Positions 23,192 through 31,501 of a DNA stretch of 37,325 bases are shown in pieces. The DNA is from BOG-933 sp037132135. GTDB lineage: Bacteria > Pseudomonadota > Alphaproteobacteria > Azospirillales > Azospirillaceae. Each line of letters starts with the position of its first letter. Position 1 is the first letter of the stretch. The notes under the pieces are model-generated. The model was not told where the DNA came from. It did no database searches and was given only the letters and a program-made list of their open reading frames with translations. The stretch covers positions 1 to 37,325 of the forward strand of contig JBAXPR010000024.1 of assembly GCA_037132135.1 (NCBI GenBank), written 5' to 3'. A program made the translations under genes and the position numbers.

Positions 23192-24874
23192 ATGCCAACC
23201 ATTCCAAGCATGCCGTTTCATCGCTATCAGGCCTATCCGGCCGTGCGTCTGCCCGACCGGACCTGGCCCGACCGCACGCTGGATCGCGCGCCGGTCTGGT
23301 GCTCGGTGGATCTGCGCGACGGCAATCAGGCGCTGATCGAACCGATGGACGCCGCAACCAAACGCCGGATGTTCGAGGCGCTGGTGCGGATCGGCTTTAA
23401 AGAGATCGAGGTCGGCTTTCCCGCCGCCTCCCAGACCGATTTCGACTTTCTGCGCCTGCTGATCGAGGAAAAGCTGATCCCTGACGACGTCACGATCCAG
23501 GTGCTGACCCAGTCGCGCGAGCATCTGGTGCGCCGGACCTTCGAGGCGCTGACCGGGGCGAAGCGGGCGATCGTCCATCTCTACAACTCGACCTCGACCC
23601 TGCAGCGGCGGGTGGTGTTCGGCCTGGACCGGGCTGGGATCACCGCCATTGCCGTCGAGGGCGCGCGGCTGATCCGGGAGATCGCTGACCAGACGGCGGG
23701 CACCGATTTCAGCTTCGAGTATTCTCCCGAATCCTACACCGGTACCGAACTGGATTTCGCGGTGGAGATCTGCGACGCCGTGATGACGGCGTGGCGGCCG
23801 ACTCCGGAAAAGCCCATGATCCTGAACCTGCCGGCGACGGTCGAGATGTCGACGCCCAACGTCTACGCCGACAGCATCGAGTGGTTCTGCCGCCATCTGC
23901 CCCACCGCGACCGGGCAATCATCAGCGTTCACCCCCATAATGACCGCGGCTGTGCCGTGGCCGCGGCCGAGTTGGCGGTGCTGGCCGGGGCCGACCGCAT
24001 CGAGGGCACGCTGTTCGGCAATGGCGAGCGCACCGGCAACGTCGATATCGTCACCATCGCCCTCAACCTGATGACCCAGGGCATCGATCCCGAGCTGGAT
24101 TTCCGGGACATCAACGGCGTGATCCGGGTTTCCGAGGAGTGCACCCGGCTGCCGGTCCACCCGCGCCATCCCTATGCCGGTGAACTGGTGTTCACCGCCT
24201 TCTCGGGCTCGCATCAGGACGCGATCAAGAAGGGCATGGCGGCGCTGAAGCGGGCCAACAGCGACACCTGGGAGGTGCCCTACCTGCCGGTCGACCCGGC
24301 CGATCTCGGCCGCAGCTATCAGGCGGTGATCCGGATCAACAGCCAGTCGGGCAAGGGCGGCATCTCGTTCATTCTGGAGCGCGACCAGGGGCTGCAACTT
24401 CCGCGCGGGCTGCAGATCGAGTTCAGCGGCATCGTTCAGCGCGTCACCGACGCCAGCGGCAAGGAACTGGCCGCCGAGGACGTCTGGGCCGAATTCGAAC
24501 GCGAATATCTGACCACCCCGGGGCCGCTGGAGTTCATCGACTACACCACCGTGCCCAGTTCCCGCCCGCCGGGCAGCCGCGACATCACCGCCCGGGTCCG
24601 TCTTCACGGCGAGGAGCGCACGATTTCCGGCAACGGCAATGGTCCGATCGACGCTTTTGTCGCGGCGCTGGCCCGGGATTGCGGCATCGCGGTCGCGGTC
24701 TGCGATTTTCACGAGCACGCGGTCTCGGGCGGCTCCAAGGCGGCGGCGGCGGCCTATGTCTCGCTGCAGGTGCCCGGCCGCCCGCCCTTGTACGGTGTCG
24801 CCCTGCACAGCAACATCGTCGTCGCCTCGCTGCGGGCGGTGGTCAGCGCGGTCAACCGCCTGCAGCGCTGCTGA
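23192..24874 (+). CDS. leuA: 2-isopropylmalate synthase (long type)
   Basis: This 560-residue enzyme condenses 2-oxoisovalerate with acetyl-CoA, the first step of leucine synthesis. The catalytic TIM barrel has SVDLRDGNQAL at 38-48 and the metal-binding H247-P-H249-N-D near residue 250, with EGTLFGNGERTGN after it. The C-terminal LeuA regulatory domain (about 440-560, with RTISGNGNGPIDAFVAAL) is where leucine inhibits. Its N-terminus (MPFHRYQAYPAVRLPDRTWPDR) and length are those of the second LeuA type, as in actinobacteria. The ATG follows GAGGGG. A leader with a possible short peptide precedes it. Confidence 0.95.
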   Translation: MPTIPSMPFHRYQAYPAVRLPDRTWPDRTLDRAPVWCSVDLRDGNQALIEPMDAATKRRMFEALVRIGFKEIEVGFPAASQTDFDFLRLLIEEKLIPDDVTIQVLTQSREHLVRRTFEALTGAKRAIVHLYNSTSTLQRRVVFGLDRAGITAIAVEGARLIREIADQTAGTDFSFEYSPESYTGTELDFAVEICDAVMTAWRPTPEKPMILNLPATVEMSTPNVYADSIEWFCRHLPHRDRAIISVHPHNDRGCAVAAAELAVLAGADRIEGTLFGNGERTGNVDIVTIALNLMTQGIDPELDFRDINGVIRVSEECTRLPVHPRHPYAGELVFTAFSGSHQDAIKKGMAALKRANSDTWEVPYLPVDPADLGRSYQAVIRINSQSGKGGISFILERDQGLQLPRGLQIEFSGIVQRVTDASGKELAAEDVWAEFEREYLTTPGPLEFIDYTTVPSSRPPGSRDITARVRLHGEERTISGNGNGPIDAFVAALARDCGIAVAVCDFHEHAVSGGSKAAAAAYVSLQVPGRPPLYGVALHSNIVVASLRAVVSAVNRLQRC

Positions 24875-24908
24875 CGGAACAATCATCTCACCGGGGAGTC
24901 TGCCCGCC

Positions 24909-25310
24909 ATGTCGATCACGATCTATCACAATCCCAAATGCGGTACCTCCCGCAACACCCTGGCCATGATCCGCAACAGCGGCGAGGAACCGGTGGTGAT
25001 CGAATATCTCAAGACGCCGCCGAGCCGGGCCGAGCTGGTTTCGCTGCTGGCGCGGATGGGCGCGGGGCCGCGCGCCGTGATGCGGCGCAAGGGCACGCCC
25101 TACGACGCCCTATGTCTCGATGATCCGGGCCTGAGTGATGACCAGCTGATTGATGCCATGCTGGCCGAGCCGGTTTTGATCGAGCGGCCGATCGTCGTCA
25201 CGCCGCTCGGGGTCAAGCTGTGCCGGCCCTCGGAAGTGGTGCTGACGCTGCTCGAGCGTCCGCAGGAGACACCGTTCGTCAAGGAAGACGGCAGCCCGGT
25301 CGCGGTATGA
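24909..25310 (+). CDS. arsC: Arsenate reductase, glutaredoxin-coupled type
   Basis: This 133-residue ArsC of the thioredoxin-fold, glutaredoxin-dependent class is unrelated to the phosphatase-fold ArsC fused to ArsR at 3386-4315. It has the catalytic Cys in PKCGTSRNTL (C11) and the three arginines that bind arsenate in the R773 enzyme, in VMRRKGTPYD and RPIVVTPLGVKLCRPSE. It starts 34 bp after leuA on the same strand and is far from the ars operon, so it may be expressed constitutively with leucine genes. A role as an ArsC-like housekeeping protein is possible, but all key residues are present. Confidence 0.9.
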   Translation: MSITIYHNPKCGTSRNTLAMIRNSGEEPVVIEYLKTPPSRAELVSLLARMGAGPRAVMRRKGTPYDALCLDDPGLSDDQLIDAMLAEPVLIERPIVVTPLGVKLCRPSEVVLTLLERPQETPFVKEDGSPVAV

Positions 25311-25313
25311 ACC

Positions 25314-25342
25314 TGTACCTGCGCGCCGGCGTTGCCTATAAT
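25314..25342 (+). promoter_or_regulatory. Candidate promoter of pdxJ-acpS-lepB-rnc-era
   Basis: A perfect -10 TATAAT stands at 25337-25342 between arsC and pdxJ; the -35 at 17 bp (TGTACC) is weak. The leader would be about 40 nt and contains GGGGAAA paired with TTTTCCC as a small hairpin. Confidence 0.4.
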
Positions 25343-25390
25343 GAGGGGAAATACCGGGGCTTTTCCCATTGACTTTGTGTGGTTCATGAT

Positions 25391-26137
25391 ATGAGCGACC
25401 GCTTGCGCCTGGGCGTCAATATCGATCACGTCGCGACCATCCGCAATGCCCGCGGCGGCCGGCATCCCGAGCCGCTGCGGGCGGCGGAGATCGCGGCGGC
25501 GGCCGGGGCCGACGGCATCACCGCGCACCTTCGCGAAGACCGCCGCCACATCGGTGACGCCGATATCGAGCGTCTGCGTCACGAAATCGCCCTGCCGCTC
25601 AATCTCGAAATGGCGGCAACCGCCGAGATGACGGCGATCGCGTTGCGCCACCGCCCCCATGCCGCCTGCATCGTGCCGGAAAAGCGCACCGAGGTTACCA
25701 CCGAGGGCGGGCTCGACGTCATCGGCGGCGGCGCCGCTCTCGAACGGGCGGTCCAGGCGCTGCGCGGAGCCGGCATCCGGGTTTCGCTCTTCATCGAGGC
25801 GGATCTGCGCCAGCTCGATGCCGCCCGCGCCCTTGGTGCCGCGGTGGTCGAACTCCACACAGGCAGCTATTGTGATGCCGCGCCGGGGCCGGCGCGGGCG
25901 CGGCACCTGGAGCGGCTGCGGCTGGCGGCGGCCCATGCCGCGGCGATCGGCCTCGAATGCCATGCCGGCCATGGCCTGGCCTACGACACCGTCGAGGATG
26001 TCGCGGCGATCGCGACCATCCGTGAACTCAACATCGGCCATTTCCTGATCGGCGAGGCGATCTTCACCGGTCTCGACGCCGCGATCCGGCGCATGCGCGC
26101 ACATATGGACGCCGGGCGGGGTCGAGCCGCCCCATGA
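25391..26137 (+). CDS. pdxJ: Pyridoxine 5'-phosphate synthase
   Basis: PdxJ (248 residues) condenses 1-deoxyxylulose 5-phosphate with 3-amino-2-oxopropyl phosphate, the last ring-closing step of vitamin B6 synthesis. It is a TIM barrel with LGVNIDHVATIRNARGG near the start, HLREDRRHIGD near 50, MAATAEM near 77, VPEKRTEVTTEGGLD near 100 and a final HAGHGLAYDTV and NIGHFLIGEA. Start ATG 25391 is chosen over GTG 25379 as it matches the family (MSDRLRLGVN). The stop overlaps acpS. Confidence 0.95.
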   Translation: MSDRLRLGVNIDHVATIRNARGGRHPEPLRAAEIAAAAGADGITAHLREDRRHIGDADIERLRHEIALPLNLEMAATAEMTAIALRHRPHAACIVPEKRTEVTTEGGLDVIGGGAALERAVQALRGAGIRVSLFIEADLRQLDAARALGAAVVELHTGSYCDAAPGPARARHLERLRLAAAHAAAIGLECHAGHGLAYDTVEDVAAIATIRELNIGHFLIGEAIFTGLDAAIRRMRAHMDAGRGRAAP

Positions 26138-26577
26138 TTCTGGGCATCGGCACGGATCTGGTCGATATCCGGCGCATCGAGCACGCGCTGGACCGTTTCG
26201 GCGTCCGCCTGCTCGACCGGCTCTTCACGCCGGCCGAGCAGGCCCGCGCCGAACGCCTGCCTTCCCCGGGCCGGGCCGCCGCCTATGCCAAGCGGTTCGC
26301 CGCCAAGGAGGCCTGCGCCAAGGCGCTCGGCACCGGTGTTGCGGCCGGGGTGTTCTGGCGCGACCTCGGGGTGGTGAGCGCTCCCGGCGGCGCGCCGGCG
26401 ATGGAACTGACCGGCGGCGCGCTTCACAGGTTGAATGCCATCACGCCAGAGGGCATGATCGCCCGCGTTCATCTGAGTCTGACCGACGAGTATCCGCTGG
26501 CTCAGGCCTTCGTGACCATCAGCGCGGCTGCGGCCGGGCTGCCCGCCATCCCTGTTCCCACGGCGTCCCCGACATGA
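26134..26577 (+). CDS. acpS: Holo-[acyl-carrier-protein] synthase
   Basis: AcpS (147 residues) transfers phosphopantetheine from CoA to acyl carrier protein. It has the two family motifs: GIGTDLVDIRRIE near residues 4-16, with the metal-binding Asp, and FAAKEACAKALGTG near 55-68. It ends with HLSLTDEYPLAQAFV. A short Ala/Pro-rich tail follows. The ATG overlaps the pdxJ stop and its own end overlaps lepB, so the operon is tightly coupled. Confidence 0.94.
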   Translation: MILGIGTDLVDIRRIEHALDRFGVRLLDRLFTPAEQARAERLPSPGRAAAYAKRFAAKEACAKALGTGVAAGVFWRDLGVVSAPGGAPAMELTGGALHRLNAITPEGMIARVHLSLTDEYPLAQAFVTISAAAAGLPAIPVPTASPT

Positions 26578-27350
26578 CCTTTTCCCAGCCGCCCCACGCT
26601 CAGCCCGATGCCGAACCCGCACACACCAGCGGTATGGGCGAGACGGTGCGCACTTTCATTTGCGCGGTGGTGATCGCGTTCGGCGTGCGCACCTTCGCAT
26701 ACGAGCCGTTCAACATTCCCTCGGGCTCGATGATCCCGACGCTGCTGATCGGCGATTATCTGTTCGTCTCGAAGTTCTCCTACGGCTACAGCAAGTACAC
26801 CCTCGGCTTCGGTCTGCCCCTGTTCGAGGGCCGCCTGTTCGGCCGCGACCCCAGGCGCGGTGACGTCATTGTCTTCAAGCTGCCCCGCGACAATAAGACC
26901 GACTACATCAAGCGGCTGATCGGCCTGCCCGGGGACCGCATCCAGATGATCGGCGGCGTGCTCCACATCAACGGCGAGGCGGTCGGGATGCAGCGGATCG
27001 ACGATGTCAGTGCCACCAACCACATGGGCCAGCGGGTGCGCATTGCCCAGTTCCTTGAGACTCTGCCCGGGGGCAAGGTTCATAAAATCTATAAGGAAAC
27101 CATGGGCGGCCCGCTCGACAACACGCCGATCTATGTCGTGCCCCCCCACCATTATTTCATGATGGGCGACAACCGCGACAATTCGCTCGACAGCCGGGTG
27201 CCGAGCGCGGTCGGCTTCGTGCCCGAGGAAAATCTGGTCGGGCGCGCCGAGTTCATCTTCTTCTCGCTCGAAGACGGCACCCGTTTCTGGGAGCTGTGGC
27301 GCTGGCCGTTCGATCTCAGGGGCAGCCGTCTGCTGTCGGGGGTGACGTGA
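26574..27350 (+). CDS. lepB: Signal peptidase I
   Basis: LepB (258 residues) is an inner-membrane Ser/Lys endopeptidase that removes signal peptides of secreted proteins. One membrane segment (VRTFICAVVIAFGVRTFAYEPF) is followed by the catalytic Ser box IPSGSMIPTL, the Lys box YIKRLIGLPGDRI and the C-terminal GDNRDNSLDSR. Its start overlaps acpS and its stop overlaps rnc. The gene order acpS-lepB-rnc-era is common in alphaproteobacteria. Confidence 0.96.
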   Translation: MTFSQPPHAQPDAEPAHTSGMGETVRTFICAVVIAFGVRTFAYEPFNIPSGSMIPTLLIGDYLFVSKFSYGYSKYTLGFGLPLFEGRLFGRDPRRGDVIVFKLPRDNKTDYIKRLIGLPGDRIQMIGGVLHINGEAVGMQRIDDVSATNHMGQRVRIAQFLETLPGGKVHKIYKETMGGPLDNTPIYVVPPHHYFMMGDNRDNSLDSRVPSAVGFVPEENLVGRAEFIFFSLEDGTRFWELWRWPFDLRGSRLLSGVT

Positions 27351-28069
27351 CCTCCGGCCTCTCGGGGCTGGAGGCGGCGCTGGGTCATGTCTTCGCCGCG
27401 CCCGGTCTGCTCGACGAGGCGGTGACCCATCCCAGCGTCGCCGGGCTGGCCCGGGCCGCCGGCAGCCGCAAGCCGGGGCTGGCCTATGAGCGGCTGGAGT
27501 TTCTCGGCGACCGCGTGCTCGGCCTGATCGTCGCCGAATGGCTGCTGGAGCGCTTTCCCGACGAGCGCGAGGGCGAACTGGCCCGCCGCCACACCCTGAT
27601 GGTCAAGCGCGAGACCCTGGCCGGGGTGGCCCGCGCCATCGGGCTCGGCGGCCATTTGCGGCTGTCGCCGGGAGAGCGCGACGGCGGCGGCCGGGCCAAT
27701 CTGACCATTCTCGGCGACGCCTGCGAAGCGGTGATCGGCGCCCTCTACCTCGATGGCGGCCTGGAACCGGCACGGCGCTTCGTGCGTGGCGCCTGGGCCG
27801 GGCATCTCGAGGGCGCGGGGCTGCTGCCGGCTCTGGACGGCAAGACCCGGCTTCAGGAATGGGCGCAGGGTCAGGGCAAGCCGCTGCCCGAGTATCAGAT
27901 CGTTCGCCGCAGCGGCCCGGCCCATCAGCCGGAATTCGAAGTGGCGGTGATGGTGGCGGGGTATCCGCCGGCCCGCGGCGTCGGCGGCTCGCGCCGGGTC
28001 GCGGAGACCGAGGCGGCATTGGTCCTGCTGCGGCAGGTGGAACGCAACGAAGGCGACACGGCATCATGA
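27347..28069 (+). CDS. rnc: Ribonuclease III
   Basis: RNase III (240 residues) cuts double-stranded RNA in rRNA maturation and sRNA-mRNA turnover. The catalytic domain has the signature YERLEFLGDRVLG near 45-57 and the acidic GDACEAVIGALYLDGG near 125. The dsRNA-binding domain covers about 165-235. The start is GTG 27347, overlapping the lepB stop (GTGA). The last bases overlap era (ATGA). Confidence 0.95.
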   Translation: MTSGLSGLEAALGHVFAAPGLLDEAVTHPSVAGLARAAGSRKPGLAYERLEFLGDRVLGLIVAEWLLERFPDEREGELARRHTLMVKRETLAGVARAIGLGGHLRLSPGERDGGGRANLTILGDACEAVIGALYLDGGLEPARRFVRGAWAGHLEGAGLLPALDGKTRLQEWAQGQGKPLPEYQIVRRSGPAHQPEFEVAVMVAGYPPARGVGGSRRVAETEAALVLLRQVERNEGDTAS

Positions 28070-28977
28070 GCGAAACCAGTCCCGAAACCCGCTGCGGCTT
28101 TGTCGCCCTGCTGGGCGCGCCCAACGCCGGCAAATCGACGTTGCTCAACACCCTGGTCGGCCAGAAGCTTTCGATTGTCAGCCCCAAGGTGCAGACCACC
28201 CGGCGCCGGGTGCTGGGCATCGCCACCGCCGGGGCGAGCCAACTGATCTTCGTCGACACCCCCGGCATTTTTGCGCCCAAGCGCCGGCTCGACCGCGCCA
28301 TGGTCGCGGCGGCCTGGCAGGGGGCGGGCGATGCGGATCTGGTGGTGGTGCTGGTCGATACCGCCTCGGGCAGGGTCGACGAGGACAGCGCCGGCCTGAT
28401 CGCCCGGTTGAAGCAGGAGGGGCGGCCGGCGATTCTCGCCCTCAACAAGATCGACCTGATCCGGCGCGACAAGCTGCTGGCGCTGTCGGCGAGTCTCAAC
28501 GCGGAGGGGCTGTTCTCCGAAACCTTCATGATCTCGGCCCTGACCGGCAACGGCGTCGGCGATCTCAGGACGCTGCTGGCGGCGCGGGTGCCGCCGGGGC
28601 CATGGCACTTTCCCGAAGATCAGCTGTCCGATATGCCGATGCGGCTGCTCGCCGCCGAAATAACCCGCGAGAAGCTGTTTCTCCAGCTCTATCAGGAGTT
28701 GCCCTATTCCTCGACCGTCGAGACCGAGACCTGGGAGGAGTTCCAGGACGGCTCGGTGCGCATTGCCCAGGTGATCTTCGTCGAGCGCGAGAGCCAGCGG
28801 GCGATCGTGATCGGCAAGGGCGGCGCCCGCATCCGGGCGCTGGGCGAAAGCAGCCGGCGCGAACTCGAAGAGATGATGGAGCGCCGGGTTCACCTCAAGC
28901 TGTTCGTCAAGGTGCGCGAGGACTGGATCGACGATCCCGAGCGCTACCGCGAGATGGGGCTCGACTTCACGCCTTGA
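28066..28977 (+). CDS. era: GTPase Era
   Basis: Era (303 residues) is an essential GTPase that binds 16S rRNA during 30S assembly. The G motifs are GAPNAGKST (G1, about 18-26), the TTR switch, DTPGI (G3), NKID (G4) and SAL (G5). The C-terminal KH domain (about 210-300) includes AIVIGKGGARIRALG. It ends the pdxJ-acpS-lepB-rnc-era operon. The last 11 bases overlap the end of the convergent CII-like gene. recO, often next in this operon, is absent here. Confidence 0.96.
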   Translation: MSETSPETRCGFVALLGAPNAGKSTLLNTLVGQKLSIVSPKVQTTRRRVLGIATAGASQLIFVDTPGIFAPKRRLDRAMVAAAWQGAGDADLVVVLVDTASGRVDEDSAGLIARLKQEGRPAILALNKIDLIRRDKLLALSASLNAEGLFSETFMISALTGNGVGDLRTLLAARVPPGPWHFPEDQLSDMPMRLLAAEITREKLFLQLYQELPYSSTVETETWEEFQDGSVRIAQVIFVERESQRAIVIGKGGARIRALGESSRRELEEMMERRVHLKLFVKVREDWIDDPERYREMGLDFTP

Positions 28978-29446
28978 CCGTCCGGTCGGCGCCGCTGCGG
29001 TCGACCGCGGCGCGCACCGTGCGGGCCGCGTCAATCAACCGCTGGGCCTTGGTCGCGATCTCGCGCCGCTCGTTGAGGGTCAACTCGCCGTCCTCCATCG
29101 CCCGGTCGATGGCGTGGGCGAGCGTGCCGAGTTCGGCCGATACCCGCACCAGTCCGCGCTCGACCGAGAGGGCGCCCGAGCGCCGGCCGCCGATGCTGGC
29201 CGCGGCCTCGCGCTTCATGTCCTCGAACAGCGGCCCGAAGGCCGGCAGCAATCCCCGGGCCTCCAGCGCCGCATCGAGGAAGGCGGCGTCGTCGAGGTCG
29301 AGCTGATAGTCGTTTTCGGGGTGGGAGAGCTGGCGGAAGGTTCCCGGCTTCTTGCCGGTCGCGGCCTCGATCTCCTCCGGTGTCAACTGGCGGATCACCT
29401 CGGCGAGCACGCTCTTGATGGATCCCGGGCTGCGATACAGCGTCAT
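28967..29446 (-). CDS. Small putative DNA-binding protein resembling phage CII (CP76) family
   Basis: This 159-residue soluble protein is not firmly assigned. The N-terminal 60 residues (VLAEVIRQLTPEEIEAATG, then KKPGTFRQLSHPEN and QLDLDDAAFLDAAL) resemble the layout of phage CII/CP76-type helix-turn-helix proteins, which also have a KSPGTLYNKL-like turn. The C-terminal helix with AMEDGELTLNERREIATKAQRLI is charged and probably coiled. There are no phage genes around, so a chromosomal regulator is more likely. It is read convergently into era, sharing 11 bases. Function unknown. Confidence 0.6.
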   Translation of the reverse strand: MTLYRSPGSIKSVLAEVIRQLTPEEIEAATGKKPGTFRQLSHPENDYQLDLDDAAFLDAALEARGLLPAFGPLFEDMKREAAASIGGRRSGALSVERGLVRVSAELGTLAHAIDRAMEDGELTLNERREIATKAQRLIDAARTVRAAVDRSGADRTVKA

Positions 29447-29526
29447 GGAATGGTCTCCCGATGATTGCCGCAGACAGCATCGGGGTCCGGTTCCATGGTG
29501 TCAAGGCGATGGAAAGCCATGCCGGG

Positions 29527-29976
29527 TCAGATGTCGTACTGAAGCACGAACTCCCGGACTTCGGCGCTGACCCGGATATCGGCCAGGGTGGTGGTGTCGA
29601 GAATTCCGGACATGGCATCGCGCACCCGGCCCATCAGCCGGCGGATGCGGCAGGCGGTCTCCGACTGGCAGTCGTCGCAGGGGCGGTAGGCGCTGTGGCT
29701 GACGCACAGCACCGGGGCCAGCGGCCCGTCGAGCAGGCGGATCACGGCGCCGATCTGAATGCGCTCGGGCGGCAGCGCCAGGGCATAGCCGCCGCCCTTG
29801 CCCTTGCGGCTGAACAGCATGCCGGCGTTCCGGAGTTCCAGCAGGATCATGTCGAGGAACTTCTTGGGAATCCGCTCCTGCTCCGCGATCTCGGCGATCA
29901 GCACCGGCTTTTCCTCCGGCCGGTCGGCCAGATAGAGCAGTGCCTTAAGGCCATACTTGGCTTTTTTCGAGAGCAT
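29527..29976 (-). CDS. Rrf2 family transcriptional regulator
   Basis: This 149-residue Rrf2 regulator has an N-terminal winged helix (LSKKAKYGLKALLYLA, IAEQERIPKKFLDMILLELRNAG and the wing RKGKGGGYALALP). A cysteine group near residues 93-111 (C-VSHSAYRP-C-DD-C-QSETA-C) could hold an Fe-S cluster or sense thiols. It lies 7 bp after a rhodanese gene and downstream of cysE, so control of sulfur or cysteine genes, as with CymR-type members, is a reasonable inference. The start MLSKKAKYG at 29976 is the family start; the frame open upstream overlaps the rhodanese gene. Confidence 0.88.
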   Translation of the reverse strand: MLSKKAKYGLKALLYLADRPEEKPVLIAEIAEQERIPKKFLDMILLELRNAGMLFSRKGKGGGYALALPPERIQIGAVIRLLDGPLAPVLCVSHSAYRPCDDCQSETACRIRRLMGRVRDAMSGILDTTTLADIRVSAEVREFVLQYDI

Positions 29977-29983
29977 TCGTGCG

Positions 29984-30403
29984 TCAGCTCTGAGTCCAGG
30001 GCAGGCCGGCAACCTTCCAGCCGGTGGTGGTACCGCGATGACCGGCGGGGTCGAGTTGGCCCTCGAAGCCGTCGGCGATATTGTAGGTGGTATAGCCGCG
30101 CAGCGCCAGCGCTTCGGCCGCGGCGCGCGAACGGACGCCGCTGCGGCACAGGAGATAGATCGGCTGGCCCGGTCCGATCCCCTTGGCCACCACCTCCTCG
30201 ACGAAGGCGGGGTTGCGGTGTCCGGCCGGGAAGCTCTGCCACTCGATCAGGATTACCCGCCGTTTCAGGCTGGCGAGATCGGGGATGCCGACATAGCTCC
30301 ACTCGGCCTGGGTCCGGACATCGATCAGCACCGCTTTTTCGGATTCGGCGAGGCCACGCCACGCCGCCTCGGCCTCAACGTCCCCGACAAACCGACCCGC
30401 CAT
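29984..30403 (-). CDS. Rhodanese-like sulfurtransferase
   Basis: A single rhodanese domain of 139 residues has DVRTQAEWSYVGIP near residues 28-41 and the active-site loop LCRSGVRSRAAAEAL with the catalytic Cys near residue 87. It ends with GWKVAGLPW. It moves sulfane sulfur between donors and acceptors. Start 30403 is preferred over 30415 because GGGGG lies five bases upstream. It lies between cysE and the Rrf2 gene on the same strand. Confidence 0.9.
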   Translation of the reverse strand: MAGRFVGDVEAEAAWRGLAESEKAVLIDVRTQAEWSYVGIPDLASLKRRVILIEWQSFPAGHRNPAFVEEVVAKGIGPGQPIYLLCRSGVRSRAAAEALALRGYTTYNIADGFEGQLDPAGHRGTTTGWKVAGLPWTQS

Positions 30404-30492
30404 CACGGCCCCCATTCAACGAACTGATTTTGTTAATTTTTCGTCACCCGTGCCGCAGAGGCGGCGGGGCGTTGCCGTCCGCCGGCCGGCAC

Positions 30493-31350
30493 TCAGATAT
30501 GGTATTCCGGCTCGGGCAGGGTCTGATCCATCACCAGGGCCGGAATGATCGCGTCCTGGCACCAGCCGATGACCTTGGCCGGCACGCCGGCCACGGTGGC
30601 GCGCGGCGGCACGTCCTTCAGCACCACGCTGCACGCCGCGACCTTGGCCCGGCGGCCGATCTCGATGTTGCCGAGCACGGTGGCCCCGGCGGCCAACAGC
30701 ACGCCATCGCGGACCTTGGGGTGGCGGTCGCCATGCTCCTTGCCGGTACCGCCCAGGGTGACGCCCTGGAGAATCGAGACGTCGTCGCCGATCACCGCGG
30801 TCTCTCCGACGACCAGACCGGTGGCGTGGTCGATGAAGACGCCGTTGCCCACCGGCACCGCCGGATGAATATCAACCGCGAACACTTCGGAGACCCGGCT
30901 TTGCAGGAAGCGCGCGAGGTCGTGGCGGCCCCGCTTCCACAGCCAGTGGCCGACCCGGTGCCATTGCAGCGAGTGATAGCCCTTGAAATACAGGAAGGGG
31001 GTGAGGCAGCTGTCGGCTGCGGGATCGCGGGTGACCACCGCGATCAGATCGGCGATGCCCGAGCGCACGATCGCCGGTTCGTCGGCCATGGCGCTCCGCG
31101 CGATCTCGAGCAGGCGCTGTTCCGTCATCACGCGGTCGCCCAGTTTGCGCGCCAGCAGTGCCGCCAGCGCCGCGGCGAAGCTGTTGTGCGACAGCACCGC
31201 CAGTTCGATGAAATCAAACAGCGCCTCGTCCTTTTCGACCATGCGCCGGGCGTCGGTGATCAGATGCTCCCAGATGTCGCCGCCGAAGGTGGGTACGGCG
31301 CGGAGCCCCAGGGCGGCCAAACGCCGGGCGGCGAGGACACTGTGGGTCAT
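30493..31350 (-). CDS. cysE: Serine O-acetyltransferase
   Basis: CysE (285 residues) makes O-acetylserine from serine and acetyl-CoA, the first step of cysteine synthesis. The N-terminal helical domain leads to FKGYHSLQWHRVGHWLW, followed by the left-handed beta-helix with hexapeptide repeats (VDIHPAVPVGNGVFIDHATG, VVGETAVIGDDVSILQGVTLGG). It ends in Ile (EPEYHI), typical for binding of CysK. ATG 31350 fits the family. The rhodanese and Rrf2 genes follow on the same strand after an 89-bp AT-rich spacer. Confidence 0.95.
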   Translation of the reverse strand: MTHSVLAARRLAALGLRAVPTFGGDIWEHLITDARRMVEKDEALFDFIELAVLSHNSFAAALAALLARKLGDRVMTEQRLLEIARSAMADEPAIVRSGIADLIAVVTRDPAADSCLTPFLYFKGYHSLQWHRVGHWLWKRGRHDLARFLQSRVSEVFAVDIHPAVPVGNGVFIDHATGLVVGETAVIGDDVSILQGVTLGGTGKEHGDRHPKVRDGVLLAAGATVLGNIEIGRRAKVAACSVVLKDVPPRATVAGVPAKVIGWCQDAIIPALVMDQTLPEPEYHI

Positions 31351-31501
31351 GGCTGCGGGGCTCCTCTGCGGTTGATGCGGTCTTGACCATCGGTGACGGG
31401 ACGCGGGGTCCGTGCTGGTCAAGATGGGACGCATGGCTGAACTTACCAGTTCCGACCCGAAAACAAAACTGTGCAGTGCAGCAAAATCCCGCCCGGGCGG
31501 C

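Noticed and set aside
22742..24919. A 725-codon open frame on the minus strand opposite leuA
   Set aside because: It is a shadow of the GC-rich leuA coding strand; leuA is unmistakable and the antisense translation has no family features.
29461..31386. A 641-codon plus-strand frame opposite the Rrf2, rhodanese and cysE genes
   Set aside because: It runs through three well-recognised genes on the other strand and is low-complexity Arg/Gln/His sequence.
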